Notes: generated from the letters alone by a model not told the origin. Counted from the stretch's first letter, positions 37,577 to 49,780 are shown. The stretch: DNA of 64,000 nt from Monarcha castaneiventris obscurior (GCA_026261815.1 JAMPIT010000379.1:7638001-7702000); one strand, 5' to 3'. Program-made: numbers and translations.

Positions 37577-37762
37577 GGGAAGAGGGAGGAGGGAAAAAAA
37601 AAGGGAAGGGAAGGGAAGGGAAGGAAAAAAGGGAAGGGAAGGGAAGGGAAGGGAAGGGAAGGAAGGGAAGGGAAGGGAAGGGAAGGGAAGGGAAGGGAAG
37701 GGAAGGGAAGGGAAGGGAAGGGAAGGGAAGGGAAGGGAAGGGAAGGGAAGGGAAGGAAAAAA
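37577..37762. repeat. (GGGAA)n pentanucleotide tract, 186 bp pure purine
   Basis: Every base from 37577 to 37762 is a purine on the plus strand. Most of it is about 30 GGGAA units with two small interruptions (around 37622-37630 and 37660). Neither strand of the repeat can encode a stop codon, so long open frames run through it in several frames and translate as monotonous five-residue repeats (PFPSL type on minus, GREGK type on plus). These are artefacts, not genes. The tract is a candidate for triplex and G-quadruplex structure and for length instability. Confidence 0.98.
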
Positions 37763-39212
37763 TCATAGAGAGTGCATACTGTCAGTAACCTTGAATTCTG
37801 TGCAAACAAAGGTCTCAGCTGGAGACAGATTACCACTGTGAACTATCCATCCTTTTGAAGGAAGAAGAAGGAGGTGAAAAAGATTCAGAGCTGTTGTTTA
37901 AGGATTGGGGGATTTCAGTCCTGATACTTAGCCCAGTAAGCCATGCTTCTATGAGTAAGCATTTAATCCATTTACAAAATTGGTTTCTGGATCCAAATTT
38001 ATCCAGTGCATTAAATAGATAATCCTTCCTTAGTCTGTCAAATTCTTTCCTGGCACTAAAGAGAACAGGAACTGCTGCTAGACATTTTTAAGTTAATATT
38101 TATCAAGATTTCAGAAAGGTTAGCTATTTTTTAAAACATTTTCCGTCACTGAATTACACTTTATTTGGATATATAAAATCAGAAACAGTACTTATAATTT
38201 TTACTGTAAGTGTTAAATGAGCTGTTAGGAGCTCTTTCTAGTCTTATATTGTTTTATTAATAGCCTATTTTACTTAAGCAAGGACATTTAAAGGAGCAAG
38301 TAATATAAAATGTATGATTTTCATGTGAAACACTGATTTGAAAAGGACAAAAACTTCTACGTTATAGAAAAAAAAGCTCCTGCTTTTCTTTATTAACAGG
38401 TTTGTTTTTTGGCATGTTAGACACTTGTTTTATTTTTTTAAATTGTTCTTAGTTTTAAAACATCTGTAATTTATGAGGCATAGAATACAACAATGAAGCA
38501 TAAGGGCATCCAAGAAGCTGATTTTAGTATTGGCAGTAAAAAAGACTCCTATATATTGAGAAATAACAATAAAGGAAAGGAAAAAGCAAAAGTAAAATAG
38601 AGGGATAAGGACTTAGCACAAATAAATATTAGTTTGATACAAGAGATACTTTCTCTTGGCTTTTGAAAATATGAGTTAATAAAATACATGTGTTTAAATA
38701 TATTTCACTTTCTACCCTGGATCTGAAATTCAAGCACAGAAGTTAAAATACATATGTAAGATCTCTGTGTACATAGACACTTTTCTATTTGTAACCTTCC
38801 TCTTTTGCACATTCCAAGTCTTCTGATTGTGTTCAACTCTTCATTGCAACTAAGCTAATGTGCTAAATTCTATAATATGATATCAGAAAAAGTCCCCTAA
38901 AATGACATGTTTAGCTGAAGCTCAGTACCTTTTTTTCAAGGTTTAGTATCTGTTGTGTAACATTTGGTGTTTACAGAAAGATCCCAATTAGTTAATGTGT
39001 TGAATTTAATTAGGTCATTATAAAATAAGTGTTTATTATAACACATAATTTGCAAAGTTCTATCATTATGTCTTTAGAAGATTTCTGTGGGACACATCAG
39101 ACAGGCAAGAAGAGGAAAGAATCATTAATTTGGAAAAGGGGATGAGGGAGGAAGCAATTAATATTCTACTTATTCATATAAGAATACTTTGTTATTCTCA
39201 CTTAGAACAAGT
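37763..39212. other. AT-rich DNA, no gene recognised
   Basis: No gene or repeat family recognised between the pentanucleotide tract and the AT tract. Confidence 0.55.
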
Positions 39213-39218
39213 CATATT

Positions 39219-39252
<34 letters not shown>

Positions 39253-39262
39253 TACATATAAG
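39213..39262. repeat. (AT)n microsatellite
   Basis: About 14 uninterrupted AT units followed by ACACATATATACATATA. Able to form cruciform or hairpin DNA. Confidence 0.95.
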
Positions 39263-39477
39263 TACATAATTAGCCATCTCACCTTGACTGAGGGGAGGCA
39301 ACATGTACAGCGGTTTCATCTAGACTTGCTTACTATCTGTTGGAGATGGGCTAGAGAACTGTAAGAAGGAGAAAGGAAGTAAAGAAATTGTCAAGACATG
39401 CTGAGGTAGGGAAACTAAATATCTAGTATTCTAAGTTTGTTACTATAATTTCTGGAAGGCAGGCAGCCAGGCAAGAT

Positions 39478-39658
39478 AAAAAGAAGGAAGGAAGGAAGGA
39501 AGGAAGGAAGGAAGGAAGGAAGGAAGGAAGGAAGGAAGGAAGGAAGGAGAGAAAGAGAGAAAGAGAGAAAGAGAGAGAAAGAGAGAAAGAAAGAAAGAAA
39601 GAAAGAGAGAAAGAAAGAAGGAAAGAAGGAAAGAAAGAGAGAAAGAAAGAGAGAACGA

Positions 39659-39690
<32 letters not shown>

Positions 39691-39761
39691 GAGAAAGAGA
39701 GAAAGAGAGAGAAAGAGAGAGAAAGAGAGAGAAAGAGAAAGAAAGAGAGAAAGAGAGAGAG

Positions 39762-39823
<62 letters not shown>

Positions 39824-39859
39824 GAAAGAGAGAAATAAAGAAAAAGAAAGAAAGGAAAA
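39478..39859. repeat. 382 bp polypurine tract (GGAA, GAAA and GA arrays)
   Basis: Purine-only on the plus strand except for one C (39656) and one T (39836). It starts with a GGAA tetranucleotide array of about 15 units (39482-39547), passes into mixed GAAA/GAGA sequence, and contains two purer GAAA blocks (about 39657-39690 and 39767-39822). The layered structure suggests repeated slippage from several motifs. There is no coding content. Mirror-symmetric blocks within it could form intramolecular triplex DNA. Confidence 0.98.
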
Positions 39860-42800
39860 TTAAAAATATTTTAATTCATACACTGAGAGAATGAGGGCAG
39901 GATTTCTTCTCTTTGCTTAGTGGTGAATCTGAAAGATTTGACTTTTTACCCATTAGGTGAGGGAGTTCTTAGGAACGGTCAGGGAAATAATTTATTGAGC
40001 TAGGGGAGACTGGCTGTAGGTAAAATAATTGAAGTTGCCAAAAGATGGAGAAGGCTCTTGGAAACAAACAAGGCCAGGAACATGGTGATACTCAAGAATC
40101 CTTAAGGAATCACCACGTATCACGAGCACAGCAGTATGCAAACAATGTGAAGCAGCTTCTGAAGACTTGAGTGGTTGGAAATATCTTTATCTCAGCTGTA
40201 AACTGTTTCCCTCTACATTCTCCATCTTTTGTGCTACTAAAGTATAATTCACTTAATTTATTAGTAAAGGTTTGGGGCATTGTTTTTTGGGTTTTGTTGG
40301 TTTTTTAAAATGACATAAATTTTGTATTTACTACTTAATACAGTTGCCATTTTGAGGGCAAAATGCACAGTCAGTTTCAAGGGTCTGAAAAACTTGAAGA
40401 GAAATACTTTAATGGAAAAATCTACAAGTTTTCTGAAATAGTGTAGGAAAAAAATGCCATATTCTAAGATGAGATTTAGACCAGAAATCAATGCAACAGG
40501 CACAAAAACACAGTAAAGTCACACAAAAAAATTCCAAGTGGGGGAGAAAAGGCAACAGAAGTAACTTAACTAGAGAAGGATTCTAAAAGAGAAGTGTATT
40601 TACAAGATGGGATCTGTGGTCATTGTGTGTAGCAAAGGAAGGAAGATAATCTAAGAATGAATGCTGGTCCATTGAGTAGCTGTCCAGACTGTTGATCTGA
40701 CCTTAAAAATATATGGTTAAACATTTATTCCCATGATATTTTAGGCTCCAGGGAAGAGTCCAAGTAGGAACAATATAGTCCCGTCCAAATCCAAACCACA
40801 GAAATACGTAGTTATGTGAGTGTTTTTATTTTCTTGGGTAAGGCAAATGGAATTTACAAAGTTCCATGATCTTATTAAATTTTTTTTTAAAAAATCTGCC
40901 CAAATGATTTGATACAAGCAACTATCACTATTCTGAATGTGATCTAAGGAATGAATGGCTGTCATACAAGTGAAGCTTGAAACAGTGCACTTTGCTTCTG
41001 ACAACAGTGCAGAGACCAACCCATTATGTTAATTTGTACGAGGGAAGGCAAAGCAGGATGAGGTTTACTCTTGCCAAAAATGAAGACTGAAATTTTATTT
41101 TAGGTTCTCTGAACCCTAAAAAATCCTGACAAGAAGAAAGGGATAAAATAGATTTTTCTGTGCTGAAGAGGACTTAGAAAAGCAAATTTCTAGTCCAAGG
41201 AGTTCTTTTGACTACTATAGTCAAGACATTCTGATTAAATGAGTCTTTTTTATTCTTAGACAAATGAATTACTGATCTCATTACCATTGTAAAAACCCTC
41301 AAGGAAAAACAATATTAACTCTCTTGATGCAGGGTTTCTTTCCAGAACTAATTGCTTTGCACACAGTCTGAGACTTGCTTTGTGAACTATAGTTCAAAAA
41401 ATGCTTACCACTTAAAGCAGTTAAACATGGTAAGAATTCATTGTAACCAGAACTTTAAATCTTAAAGCTTGTTTTGAAATGGATATCAGAAGGTGTCTAA
41501 TTTCAGGCAAAATGGAGATATTGGCAGCCCTTTTAAATATTTTTGTGATTATTGTGCTATGCCCTCTATTTCTACGTAACCAATACTAGGCTGAGATTGC
41601 TGATTTGACAAAAAAAAGTGTTAAGTGTTGCATGAGGCAATTCTCCCCATATTGACTGTACCATTAGGATTAACATTGACTTATTTAGTAGTAGAAGGGA
41701 CTCTGCTGATGAATTAGGCTGTAAGCAGCCCCATTTGCCATCTTCTAGTCCTTTTTATAACAGTTTAAATTTCATAATGTAGTGAATCACTGTATCAACA
41801 ACCTCCTATTGAATTTATCCTAGCAGAGGCAGCTTTCACTCGAAACTCTCTGTTCTCCACAGGAGATAATTTCTTTTTGTAATGGAAACTAAGCATCTTC
41901 TGTACTCTTTGTATGTTAAAGCAGAGTGGATTATGGGATTCTGGACTTTCTCCTCACCTAAATTAGATTTGAAATGGTCACAGGAGGTAGCTGACAAATT
42001 TTGACAATCCAAAAGGAAGTTACCAGGGTAGGGTGAAAACTAATAATTTTAACAGGAAGAGATGACAGCTGGCACAAATTGGTTGTCCTTGAAGATCAAT
42101 AAACTCTTGAATGAAAAAAAGAATCCATTTTCACGTAATGTGGTCTCTCTCATGACTGTGTAGCTCTTTGCACTTGAGTGGCAGACCATATGAAAAGAGT
42201 GGCAATTTTTGCGGTAGAGTAAATGGAAAAAGGAATAGCTATCCTAATTATGAACCTCTCTAAAAATAGAGGAATATTAAACCTTCTCCACAGTTATAAA
42301 GTGAAAGAGTGAGAGACAGAGGGAAGATATATACAGAGAATATGGGAGGCCTACCACATGGATGAATGTGAGTAAATGGGTTTTTGTTACATCCCCTTTG
42401 AGAGACCATCAGACAGGTTACAAGTGCTAATCCAATTTGTCACACCAGGTTCTCTTCAAAGACGTGAATATTTTTTTGAAATTTTGAAGTCGACAACAAT
42501 GTCTACGAATTTCGATAGCTTGCTTAGTCACAAAAAAACAAGTAGGTATTTCTTCAATAGTTAGAATATAGGCATTAAGAAACAGAAAAAAATAAGAATG
42601 AAAGAAAAAAGTGCAAAAAGAGAAAATAGTATAAATTAATTATGTAAAAATTAAAGGTAACTGGAAAAAAATTTCTATTTTAACAGTATTACTTTTCCCC
42701 CCAAAGAAAATAAAAGTATTTGTTTTCTACTGAAATAAGTTTAGTTCACTGGAACCAGGCGCAGTTACATTTCGAAAGTGTATAAAAAGTGAGTACAAAG

Positions 42801-43469
42801 AAATAAATACCTCCAATTAAATCTTGTTGTCAGAAAGAGTAGGCAGACAGGAAATGTTACCGATGATTTCAGATAAAAGATCAACTTTTCATCAGACCTA
42901 CATCTGAAAAATAGCTATACGCATGTGTATGCCTATGGTTTATCAAAATGAAAATAAGTATTTTTAACTAAATTCAGAGTATTTCTCTAAACCTGTATAA
43001 GAAATTGATAAATTGGACCATTTCTATTTATTCTTTTAGGTCACAGCTCTAAACATGGGTAGTATTTTTTGGAGACATTAAATATGAACTATTCTATGCC
43101 ACATTTCTACGTATACATTTTGTTTTAGGGAGAAAAAAATTCTAGAAATCAACGTTCTCCTTTTAACAGTCAGATTTTCCTCCCATTTGGTTGTGAATAA
43201 ATAAAAATGTTCCTAGATTGTTTCACAATACTGTCTGTGTACTCTAACCTGCTTTAATTTTCCTGAGAAAATCAGGGATTTAATGAGGCAGCCACTATTT
43301 ATGACGTGGAAAAAACAAAGGAATATAATGTATTCATAGCTTTAAATGCACAACAAACAATACAGTTGAAGAATACAGCATACAGTTTAATTGTGTTTTA
43401 CTTTGTGAGAGTTGGAAGGAAAGAATTTGCAGAAGAGAAAGTTTTTCACTCCTGTTTATCTTCTATACT
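39860..43469. other. AT-rich DNA, no gene recognised
   Basis: No gene recognised. A T/G string (TTTTTTGGGTTTTGTTGG) lies at 40283-40300. Frames at 40261-40503 and 40741-41019 (minus) and 43306-43530 (plus) show no domains. The last overlaps the start of an LTR. Confidence 0.55.
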
Positions 43470-43897
43470 TGTGGTGGTCCTACCTGGCCAACAGCCAACA
43501 TCCATACACCTGTTTACTTCTCAACCATAGGACAGGGGGAAAATAGAAGGAAAGTGAAAATACCTGTGGATCAAGACATTTTCATGTTTAAAACATTAAG
43601 GAGTTTAACAAGGAAAGAAAAAGTTGATCATGGAGACAAAGAGGAAAGAGGAATTTATTCACCACTTATCAGCAGGCAGATATTTAGCTCTTCCTGGAAG
43701 GGGGGCTCTCCACAATGGTCATGGCTGCGTGGGAAGAAAATTCCTTTACCACAAAATTCAGCTCTTTGTCCTCCTTTCCCTGAGATTTTGATGCTGTGTG
43801 GTATTAAATATTCCTTTGGTCAGTTCTGGTCTGTTGTCCTGACTGTGTTTCCTCACAGACTCTTACCCATCCCCAGCTTTTATTCTGTGGGGAAGGG
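43470..43897 (-). mobile_element. Endogenous retrovirus LTR 1, 3' part (interrupted)
   Basis: The segment begins TGTGGTGGTCC on the plus strand, and its block order (GACAGGGGGA, AAGTGAAAA, GGAATTTATTCACCACTT, CAGGCAG, TATTCCTTTGGTCAGTT) parallels LTR 2 and a bird retroviral LTR type that I recognise. The minus strand carries AATAAA at 43654-43659, about 185 bp from the LTR end. Sequence continuity stops at about 43897 after CTGTGGGGAAGGG, where LTR 2 begins. With 44497-44665 it makes about 597 bp. No retroviral coding region is attached. Confidence 0.65.
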
Positions 43898-44496
43898 TGG
43901 TGGTGTAGCTTAACCCCAGAAGGCAGCTCAGCCCCCACAGCTGCCCACTGACCCCCCTCACGTGGGTTGGAGGAGCAAATCAGAAGGGTAAAAGTGAAAA
44001 AACTCATGTGTTGAGATAGAGGTAGTTGTAAAGCAAAACAAGGAAAGCAAGCAAAGCAAAGCAACATGCAAGCAAAGCAAAACAAGGAAACCATTCCCGT
44101 GGGCAGACAGGTGTTCAGCCTGTTCGGGAAAGTTGGGCTTCATCATGCATAATGGTTACTCGGGAAGACAAACCCCATAACTTCAAACATCCCTCTCTGC
44201 TTACTCCTTCTCCCAGCTTTTATTTCTGACCATGATGTCATGTGGTACGGAATATCCTTTTCCTCATGTGGGATCAACTGTCACAGCTGTGTCCTCATCC
44301 CAACTTTTTGCTCATCCCCAGTCTACTCACTTGTGGGGCAGCAAGAGAAGCAAAAAATGCCTCAATGTTTTATAAACTGTTCAGCAATAAGTAAAACGTC
44401 AAAGTATTATCAGCACTGTTTTGGTCACAAATCCAAACACAGCATTTTACCAGTGTCGTCGAAGAAAATCCAGTCCATTTCAGACAAAACTCACTC
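43898..44496 (-). mobile_element. Endogenous retrovirus LTR 2, inserted in LTR 1
   Basis: It begins TGGTGGTGTAGCTTAACCCC and ends near GACAAAACTCACTC. The length of about 599 bp matches LTR 1 once LTR 1 is rejoined conceptually. Shared block order with LTR 1 includes GTAAAAGTG, AAGCAAAGCAA, CAGGCAGACAGG-like sequence, CTCCCAGCTTTTATTTCTGACC (TATA-region equivalent on minus), ATGTCATGTGG and ACTCACTTGTGGGGC. The flanks AAGGG (43893-43897) and GAGGG (44497-44501) match at 4 of 5 bases and may be the target-site duplication. The right end lacks a perfect CA, so the border could be off by a few bases. Confidence 0.6.
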
Positions 44497-44665
44497 GAGG
44501 GGGCAGTGCAGAGTGAAGAGAAAATGCCTTGATGTTTTGCAAGAGCTCTTCAGAAATAATGAAAACGTAGACGCATTACCTACACTGCTTTAATTACAAA
44601 TACAAAGCACACCACCATACAGGCTGACATGAAGAAAGTAAACTCCATTCCAGCCAGGTGCAGTA
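44497..44665 (-). mobile_element. Endogenous retrovirus LTR 1, 5' part (resumed)
   Basis: The sequence resumes with GAGGGGGCAGTGCAG and repeats, with divergence, the last part of LTR 2. Both contain a GAGAAGC/GTGAAGAG, AAAATGCCT(C/T)(A/G)ATGTTTT, CA(G/A)AAAT, CACTG(T/C)TTT and GAAGAAA progression. It ends near CCAGCCAGGTGCAGTA. Because it begins where 43470-43897 stops in the shared LTR order, it is read as the remainder of LTR 1 rather than a tandem duplication of LTR 2. Confidence 0.6.
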
Positions 44666-47600
44666 AATTCTTTCATGTGAGCTTCTAAGATGTCACTTTA
44701 TGGTGATATGTTATTCAGCCATCAACTCTTTTCCAGGAGAACATTCCATAATCATCCTTGTCACTCTTAATGAGACAATGTGTAATGGTGGTATGAAACA
44801 GGAGTTCCACACTTCAGAGTTTAAAGTACTCATAAATCTATAAATAATCAGGTAGCACTTACTTTTTCTTAAGTGCCCCACTGGTAGACTTTCAGCTGTG
44901 CTTCATCTTTGTCCCACAGCCAGGCATGTAAAACTCAGAAAGGAAATGATATTTTTAAGTGTATAATTTACTCACAATGGATAGAATGACCAAATTTCTG
45001 ATTATTTTAATTTTTCAGGTATTGTCAGATACTTTTGACTCCATTTCTTCATCAGAATACAAAATTATTCTGAAGCAATACTGAAGTTTAATGTGAAAGG
45101 AAACTAAACCATATCAATAAGGAAAGAAGTATTTGAGGTTAGCATGATCCAGTGTTACAGAAGAGATCATGAAAGACCATCAAAGAATTTGAATAACACA
45201 AGATCAACAAGATTAAAGAATGAATTATCAGCAAGGAAGAAACAAGAAACAGCTGGAAATACAGAAAGACAAGCAGTCCAGTTAAACAAAATAAAATAAA
45301 GGTGATAGAAGGGAAAAATGTTGAAGAAACAGAGTAGAAATAAGGATTTATACAAAAAACTTGGAACATTTAAGTAAGCTTATTTTCAAATAGCAGCAAG
45401 TCTGATTTTCTCACCAAAAAAGTTCAACTCATTTAAGGTCACCACATAAAAGATCAAGAATTAAAAATCCCCAAAAACAACACCCCTCCCCCCACCCCCC
45501 GCAGCACATCTGAATGACTTTGAAGATCCTGACCTATATGATTATCTAGTTTTGCCTCAGTCAGTTATCCTACCTTCTTAAAGATCACACTACAAATCTA
45601 AATATTCCATTAAACATTAATCACCAACAGAAATTTGGGCAATTCTTTTGTTTAGTTTCTTGAACTCAGAATGTTTGAAGGGATTCCTTTAAAGCTGTTG
45701 TAATGAAAGAGGCACAATCTCCAAAAATCTGGAGTAAGCTACACTGAGAAATAATTTTGGGAACCAGAAAAAGCTAATAAAAGCACTATAGAATTGTAGT
45801 TGTCCCTTAGTTATGTTTAAGTGCAACTACAGTATTCAGGCTGTGCATTCAGAGAGGTTCAAGTGTAGCTTTTCAAGGAGATCTTCTTTTACTTTCCTTC
45901 TTAAACTTAGATCTTAAAAGCTATTTTTTAATTATTGAGGGGCTGTTTCTGTTTGTTTGATTGTTTGTTGTGTGGGGTTTTTTTTGGTAAATAGAAAGGA
46001 AACCCTTCTCCCCCCTCCCCCCATTTAGCATCACAGTGTTTGTAGCATTGTGTCTTTCATTTTAACCAGACTGATATTTCTTTGTCAGCCAAAGTCCATA
46101 GCCAATCTCTACTCATTAGCATAGCAATAGGTTATCAGTTTAAAGACAAGACAGGAGGTCTGTGTCATTATCAAGAGGAAATATCCTCTTACACACTTAG
46201 CATGAGGTTACACCTGTCAGTCTCTCTTACCCAATTAAATTTGTTTTGCTGAAACACAAGGTGAGAGTCTCTGTTGAATAATCGACAGCTTCTTAGAAAA
46301 TCCTCTGCATATACAAGAGATTATGCTGGAAAATGAAAAGCCCCCCAGCTTTTTTAGTGATTATATTTCTAAAAATAAAACACATGATAAAGAATAATCT
46401 GATCCTTGGGGAAAAAAAACTAAAGTAAAATAAACTTCCTGTTTTGAAATTATGGGTTAAAGGTTTAATTAATTTTATTACAGAGATAAATATAAATTGA
46501 TAAGTATCCACTTACAAAACATATTGATTGAAACCAGCATTTCTGTACAGCCACAAGCATCTAATAGTCTTTAAAAAATTCCACATTAATTCCTCAGGTA
46601 CTCACAAAAGTGGAGATTCCCATAATATGGTCTAGAGCAACATTTCCTGTCTTGTCCATCTCTTGTGTCTTCCAGCTGGAATATAATATGACCAATTTTC
46701 ATTCATTGTAAATAAGTATGTTTGACCTTCTTCAAGGTAAGCTGCTTCTGCGATTTTTTTCAAGACAAACAGGTAATTCCTGAAAAATAGAAACATCTAA
46801 CAATCATATTAAGATAATTTTTAATTCCTCACCTTCTGTGAATCACCTAAATTCATTAAAAGAAAGCCAGGAATTTATGTTCATGATGATGAATATTTAT
46901 AGGATAGTTATTCTAGTTGATTAAATTAGAGGGTAACAGTTATACTATTTAAAGCATAATAAAAGTAGTCTCCTACTCAGGTTTAGTTTATTACTCATGT
47001 CAAGATTTACAGATATTAAATTCAACCTAAAGTTATGTCTCTTCTGTATAGAGATATAAATGTCAAAATTTCTACAGCAACAGACTATAAAACTACCTAA
47101 CCAAAACTGGCAGTAACAGCTTCTCACTATAAAATATAGCACAGTTAATCAAGATAATAAAGGTCATGTTTAAAGAAACAGAGTAACCAGCATTAGTGAG
47201 AAATAACATTTTACTAAATACAAATTTAACAATTAGGAAAACACTATAAAAGCACTCAACATATTTCTCTCCAATTCCTTTCCTTAAGAGCAGTGTTCAC
47301 TTACTGTTTTTTGTGGTTTATTTTAAAAAAATTAAATTGTGGCATTATAGGGGTAGAATTTTTAGATTTGCAGATGTTGAAAATGAGCAATATTTACTTG
47401 AGAAAATGTTTTTCCTCTCATGTATCATCTTCTTAGAACATTTACATATCATGAAAAGTAGCAGAAATTTCAAAATTCTCAAGCCTCTCCTTTAAATAAT
47501 AGAAGTCATATGATTATAATGGCAATTGTGATAATATGCTATACTTCCTTCACATATTAGTGGATATAGTGTAATGAATAGAGGATAATTCAAAGTTTTC

Positions 47601-48550
47601 AAGTACAGCGTGTTGATGGCAAAAGATAAATATGTTGTGACAAAATATGCAGAATGGGGCAGATAATCAAAATGACAGATTCCAGCCATGGTCATAATAT
47701 TCTGACTCATGTTATAAAGTTCAGTCAGTCACACTTGAGTTCAGTGCTCTTGGAGCAAGATGTGATTTTACAGAAGCAAAGCACCACAAAATAGCTAATT
47801 CTGTGGTGACAAATTGTCAGGTTTCATGCTGTACTTGTGGCATTAATTATTGCCATCATTCCAGCCAGAAAATGACTTTATCACCCTAGCTGGGACTGGG
47901 CAAGGATTAGATGTGTCACATTCTGAGGTCGCAATTAGTGTGGTTATTAGCAGGGTAACACCTCCAGGAGCTGAAGTGGATAATTCAACATCATGGAGAG
48001 AAGCACAAAATTTCCTGTTGTTGAACCACAGTGCCTTGGACAACACTAACGAACATTTTTTAATAAGGTTGTATAATGGCAAATTGCACTTCAAAGTAAT
48101 GTCCAGAGCTCCCTAGTCCAAAGCCACCATGTCTCCATAAATCTATCCCCTTTAAGTAGTGAATACTGTGACTGTCAATTGCAATGGCACAGCCAACTCA
48201 GAGTAAGTAGCTCATGATTAGATGTTATGGAAAAACATAATTAGCTATGAAATTTTAATATTGACAAATATGTTTTTAATTATATGCTTCTGGATGCATG
48301 TTATGTTTATCCTTTAATAGGCATTCTTCAAGGTTCAAAATTCTTTAATGTTTTTGAAGGTTAACCTCAATCTTCATTCACCAGTCTAAAAGTCTAAAGG
48401 AACTTTTACTTCCTTTGAGTTTCCAAATATTTTGTAAATGGCTTAGATTTTGAAGAAAATTAAAAAACAGAAATTGAATTCAATAAATTAAAGGAAAAAA
48501 AGCCTGATTCAACATGGTGTTTTCAAAAACGTAATGCACCTTATCTAGTT
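44666..48550. other. AT-rich DNA, no gene recognised
   Basis: No gene recognised. C-rich runs lie at 45484-45501 and 46008-46021, and a T/G string at 45943-45989. A segment at 47843-48113 is open on both strands and is listed separately. Confidence 0.5.
47843..48113. other. Segment open on both strands, possible conserved noncoding element
   Basis: Plus-strand frame 47850-48116 (88 codons) and minus-strand frame 47843-48094 (83 codons) are both open. The local composition is more balanced than the flanks. The plus translation is hydrophilic with a mixed residue content but matches no family that I know. There is no splice pattern or poly(A) signal tied to it. It may be an ancient conserved noncoding element, an old exon or chance. 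Confidence 0.2.
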
Positions 48551-49178
48551 CACAGAATCATGGAATCATTAAGGGCAGAAAACTGTCAAGATTACCACGT
48601 TCAGTCATCAACCTTGAACCCTTACCATATTCACCTTTAAACCATGTCCTTAATGCCATATCCACAGGTTCTTTGAACACTTCCAGGGATGGTGACTCCA
48701 CCACTACCTTCTGGGCAGTCTGTTCCAATGATTTACAGTGATTTCCACGATTTTTTTCCCCCTAATATCCAATCTAAACCTTCCCTGGCACAACCTGAGG
48801 CCATTTCCTCTCATCATCTTCCTACCTGGGACAAAGGACTGATGCCCACCTCTCTACAACCTCCCTCTAGGTACTTGTGGAGAGTGATAAGGCCCTCTCT
48901 GATCCTCCTTTGGCTAAACAACCCCAGGTGCCTCAGTCACTCTTCAGAGGATTTGTGCTCCAGACTCTTCCACAGCTCCATTGCCCGTCCCTGGACATGC
49001 CCCACCACCTCAAAGTCCTTCTTGGAGTGAAGCCCAGAACTGAACACAGGATTCGAGGTGTGGCCTCACCAGTGCTGAGTACAGGGGGACAATCCCTGCC
49101 CTGGTCCTGCTGGCCACACTATTTCTGATACAGGCCAGGATGCCATTGGCCTTCTTGGCCACCTGGACACACTGCTGT
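48551..49178 (-). mobile_element. CR1 LINE 3' fragment (about 630 bp)
   Basis: The left edge CACAGAATCATGGAATCATTAAG is the reverse complement of the CR1 octamer tail, so the element reads on the minus strand. Recognisable bird CR1 blocks follow in order: ACACTTCCAGGGATGGTGACTCCACC, CCTAATATCCAATCTAAACC, AGGCCATTTCCTCTC, AACAACCCCAGGTGCCTCAG, CTCCAGACTC, CCCTGGACATGC and GCCAGGATGCCATTGGCC. This covers the 3' untranslated region and possibly the end of the ORF2 coding region. The 5' part is missing. Plus-strand open frames over it (48689-49030 and 48877-49128) are antisense artefacts. CR1-like similarity may extend to about 49212. Confidence 0.93.
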
Positions 49179-49212
49179 TTTCCAGTACAAATTTTTTTGG
49201 CATATTGAGGTT

Positions 49213-49780
49213 CAAAAATATAATTTTTTCTCTCTTGGCCCTTGGTCCTGGTAGTCTTTCTCAGCTGATTTTATGAAAACCACACTTTTTTCTCACACAC
49301 ACATTAAAGTTTAAAATTGAATATTAATGTTATACCACAACAGCAACGAAAAGAAATTATTCTTAGACTAATATTTGGACTACTTAAATAGCATCATTAT
49401 TTTATGCTTTAAAGCAACAAGTGTTTATTTTCATCTATTAGGTGGTCTTTGCATTTTATCACCAGGTAAATCTGAGATTATCCATCTATAAAAATGAAAG
49501 AACCAGAAAAACCACGATCGCACAAGGATTTTGCAAATAACTTTTTTTTTTTTTGTAAGGATGTTTGTTTGCTGCTTGTGGTATTTTTTTTTGTTTTTTT
49601 TTTATTTCAATGATTAGTAATCTGAGAATTTTTGAAATTAATTTTCCAATAAACAATAGTAATTAAAAAGATTATGTGGATCACCAAAAATCAAATGCTT
49701 CCAATTATCATAAGATTATTACCATGTTTTTGGAAAAAAGCATTATAATTTCTGGATTATTCTTCTAATTAGACTGAATT
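49213..49780. other. AT-rich DNA, no gene recognised
   Basis: No gene recognised. T tracts occur at about 49543-49554 and 49587-49604. Confidence 0.55.

Noticed and set aside
37495..37841. Overlapping open frames of 79-113 codons on both strands
   Set aside because: They are produced by the GGGAA repeat, which has no stop codon in any frame, and translate to a monotonous five-residue repeat.
43554..43913. 119-codon plus-strand frame
   Set aside because: It lies within the outer LTR of a nested pair and crosses the insertion junction, so it is not a gene.
44335..44665. Tandem duplication of a segment of about 165 bp
   Set aside because: Better explained by one LTR inserted into another. The second half completes the outer LTR that was broken at 43897, and both LTRs then come to nearly the same length.
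48689..49128. Plus-strand open frames of 113 and 83 codons
   Set aside because: They are antisense to a CR1 3' fragment that reads on the minus strand.
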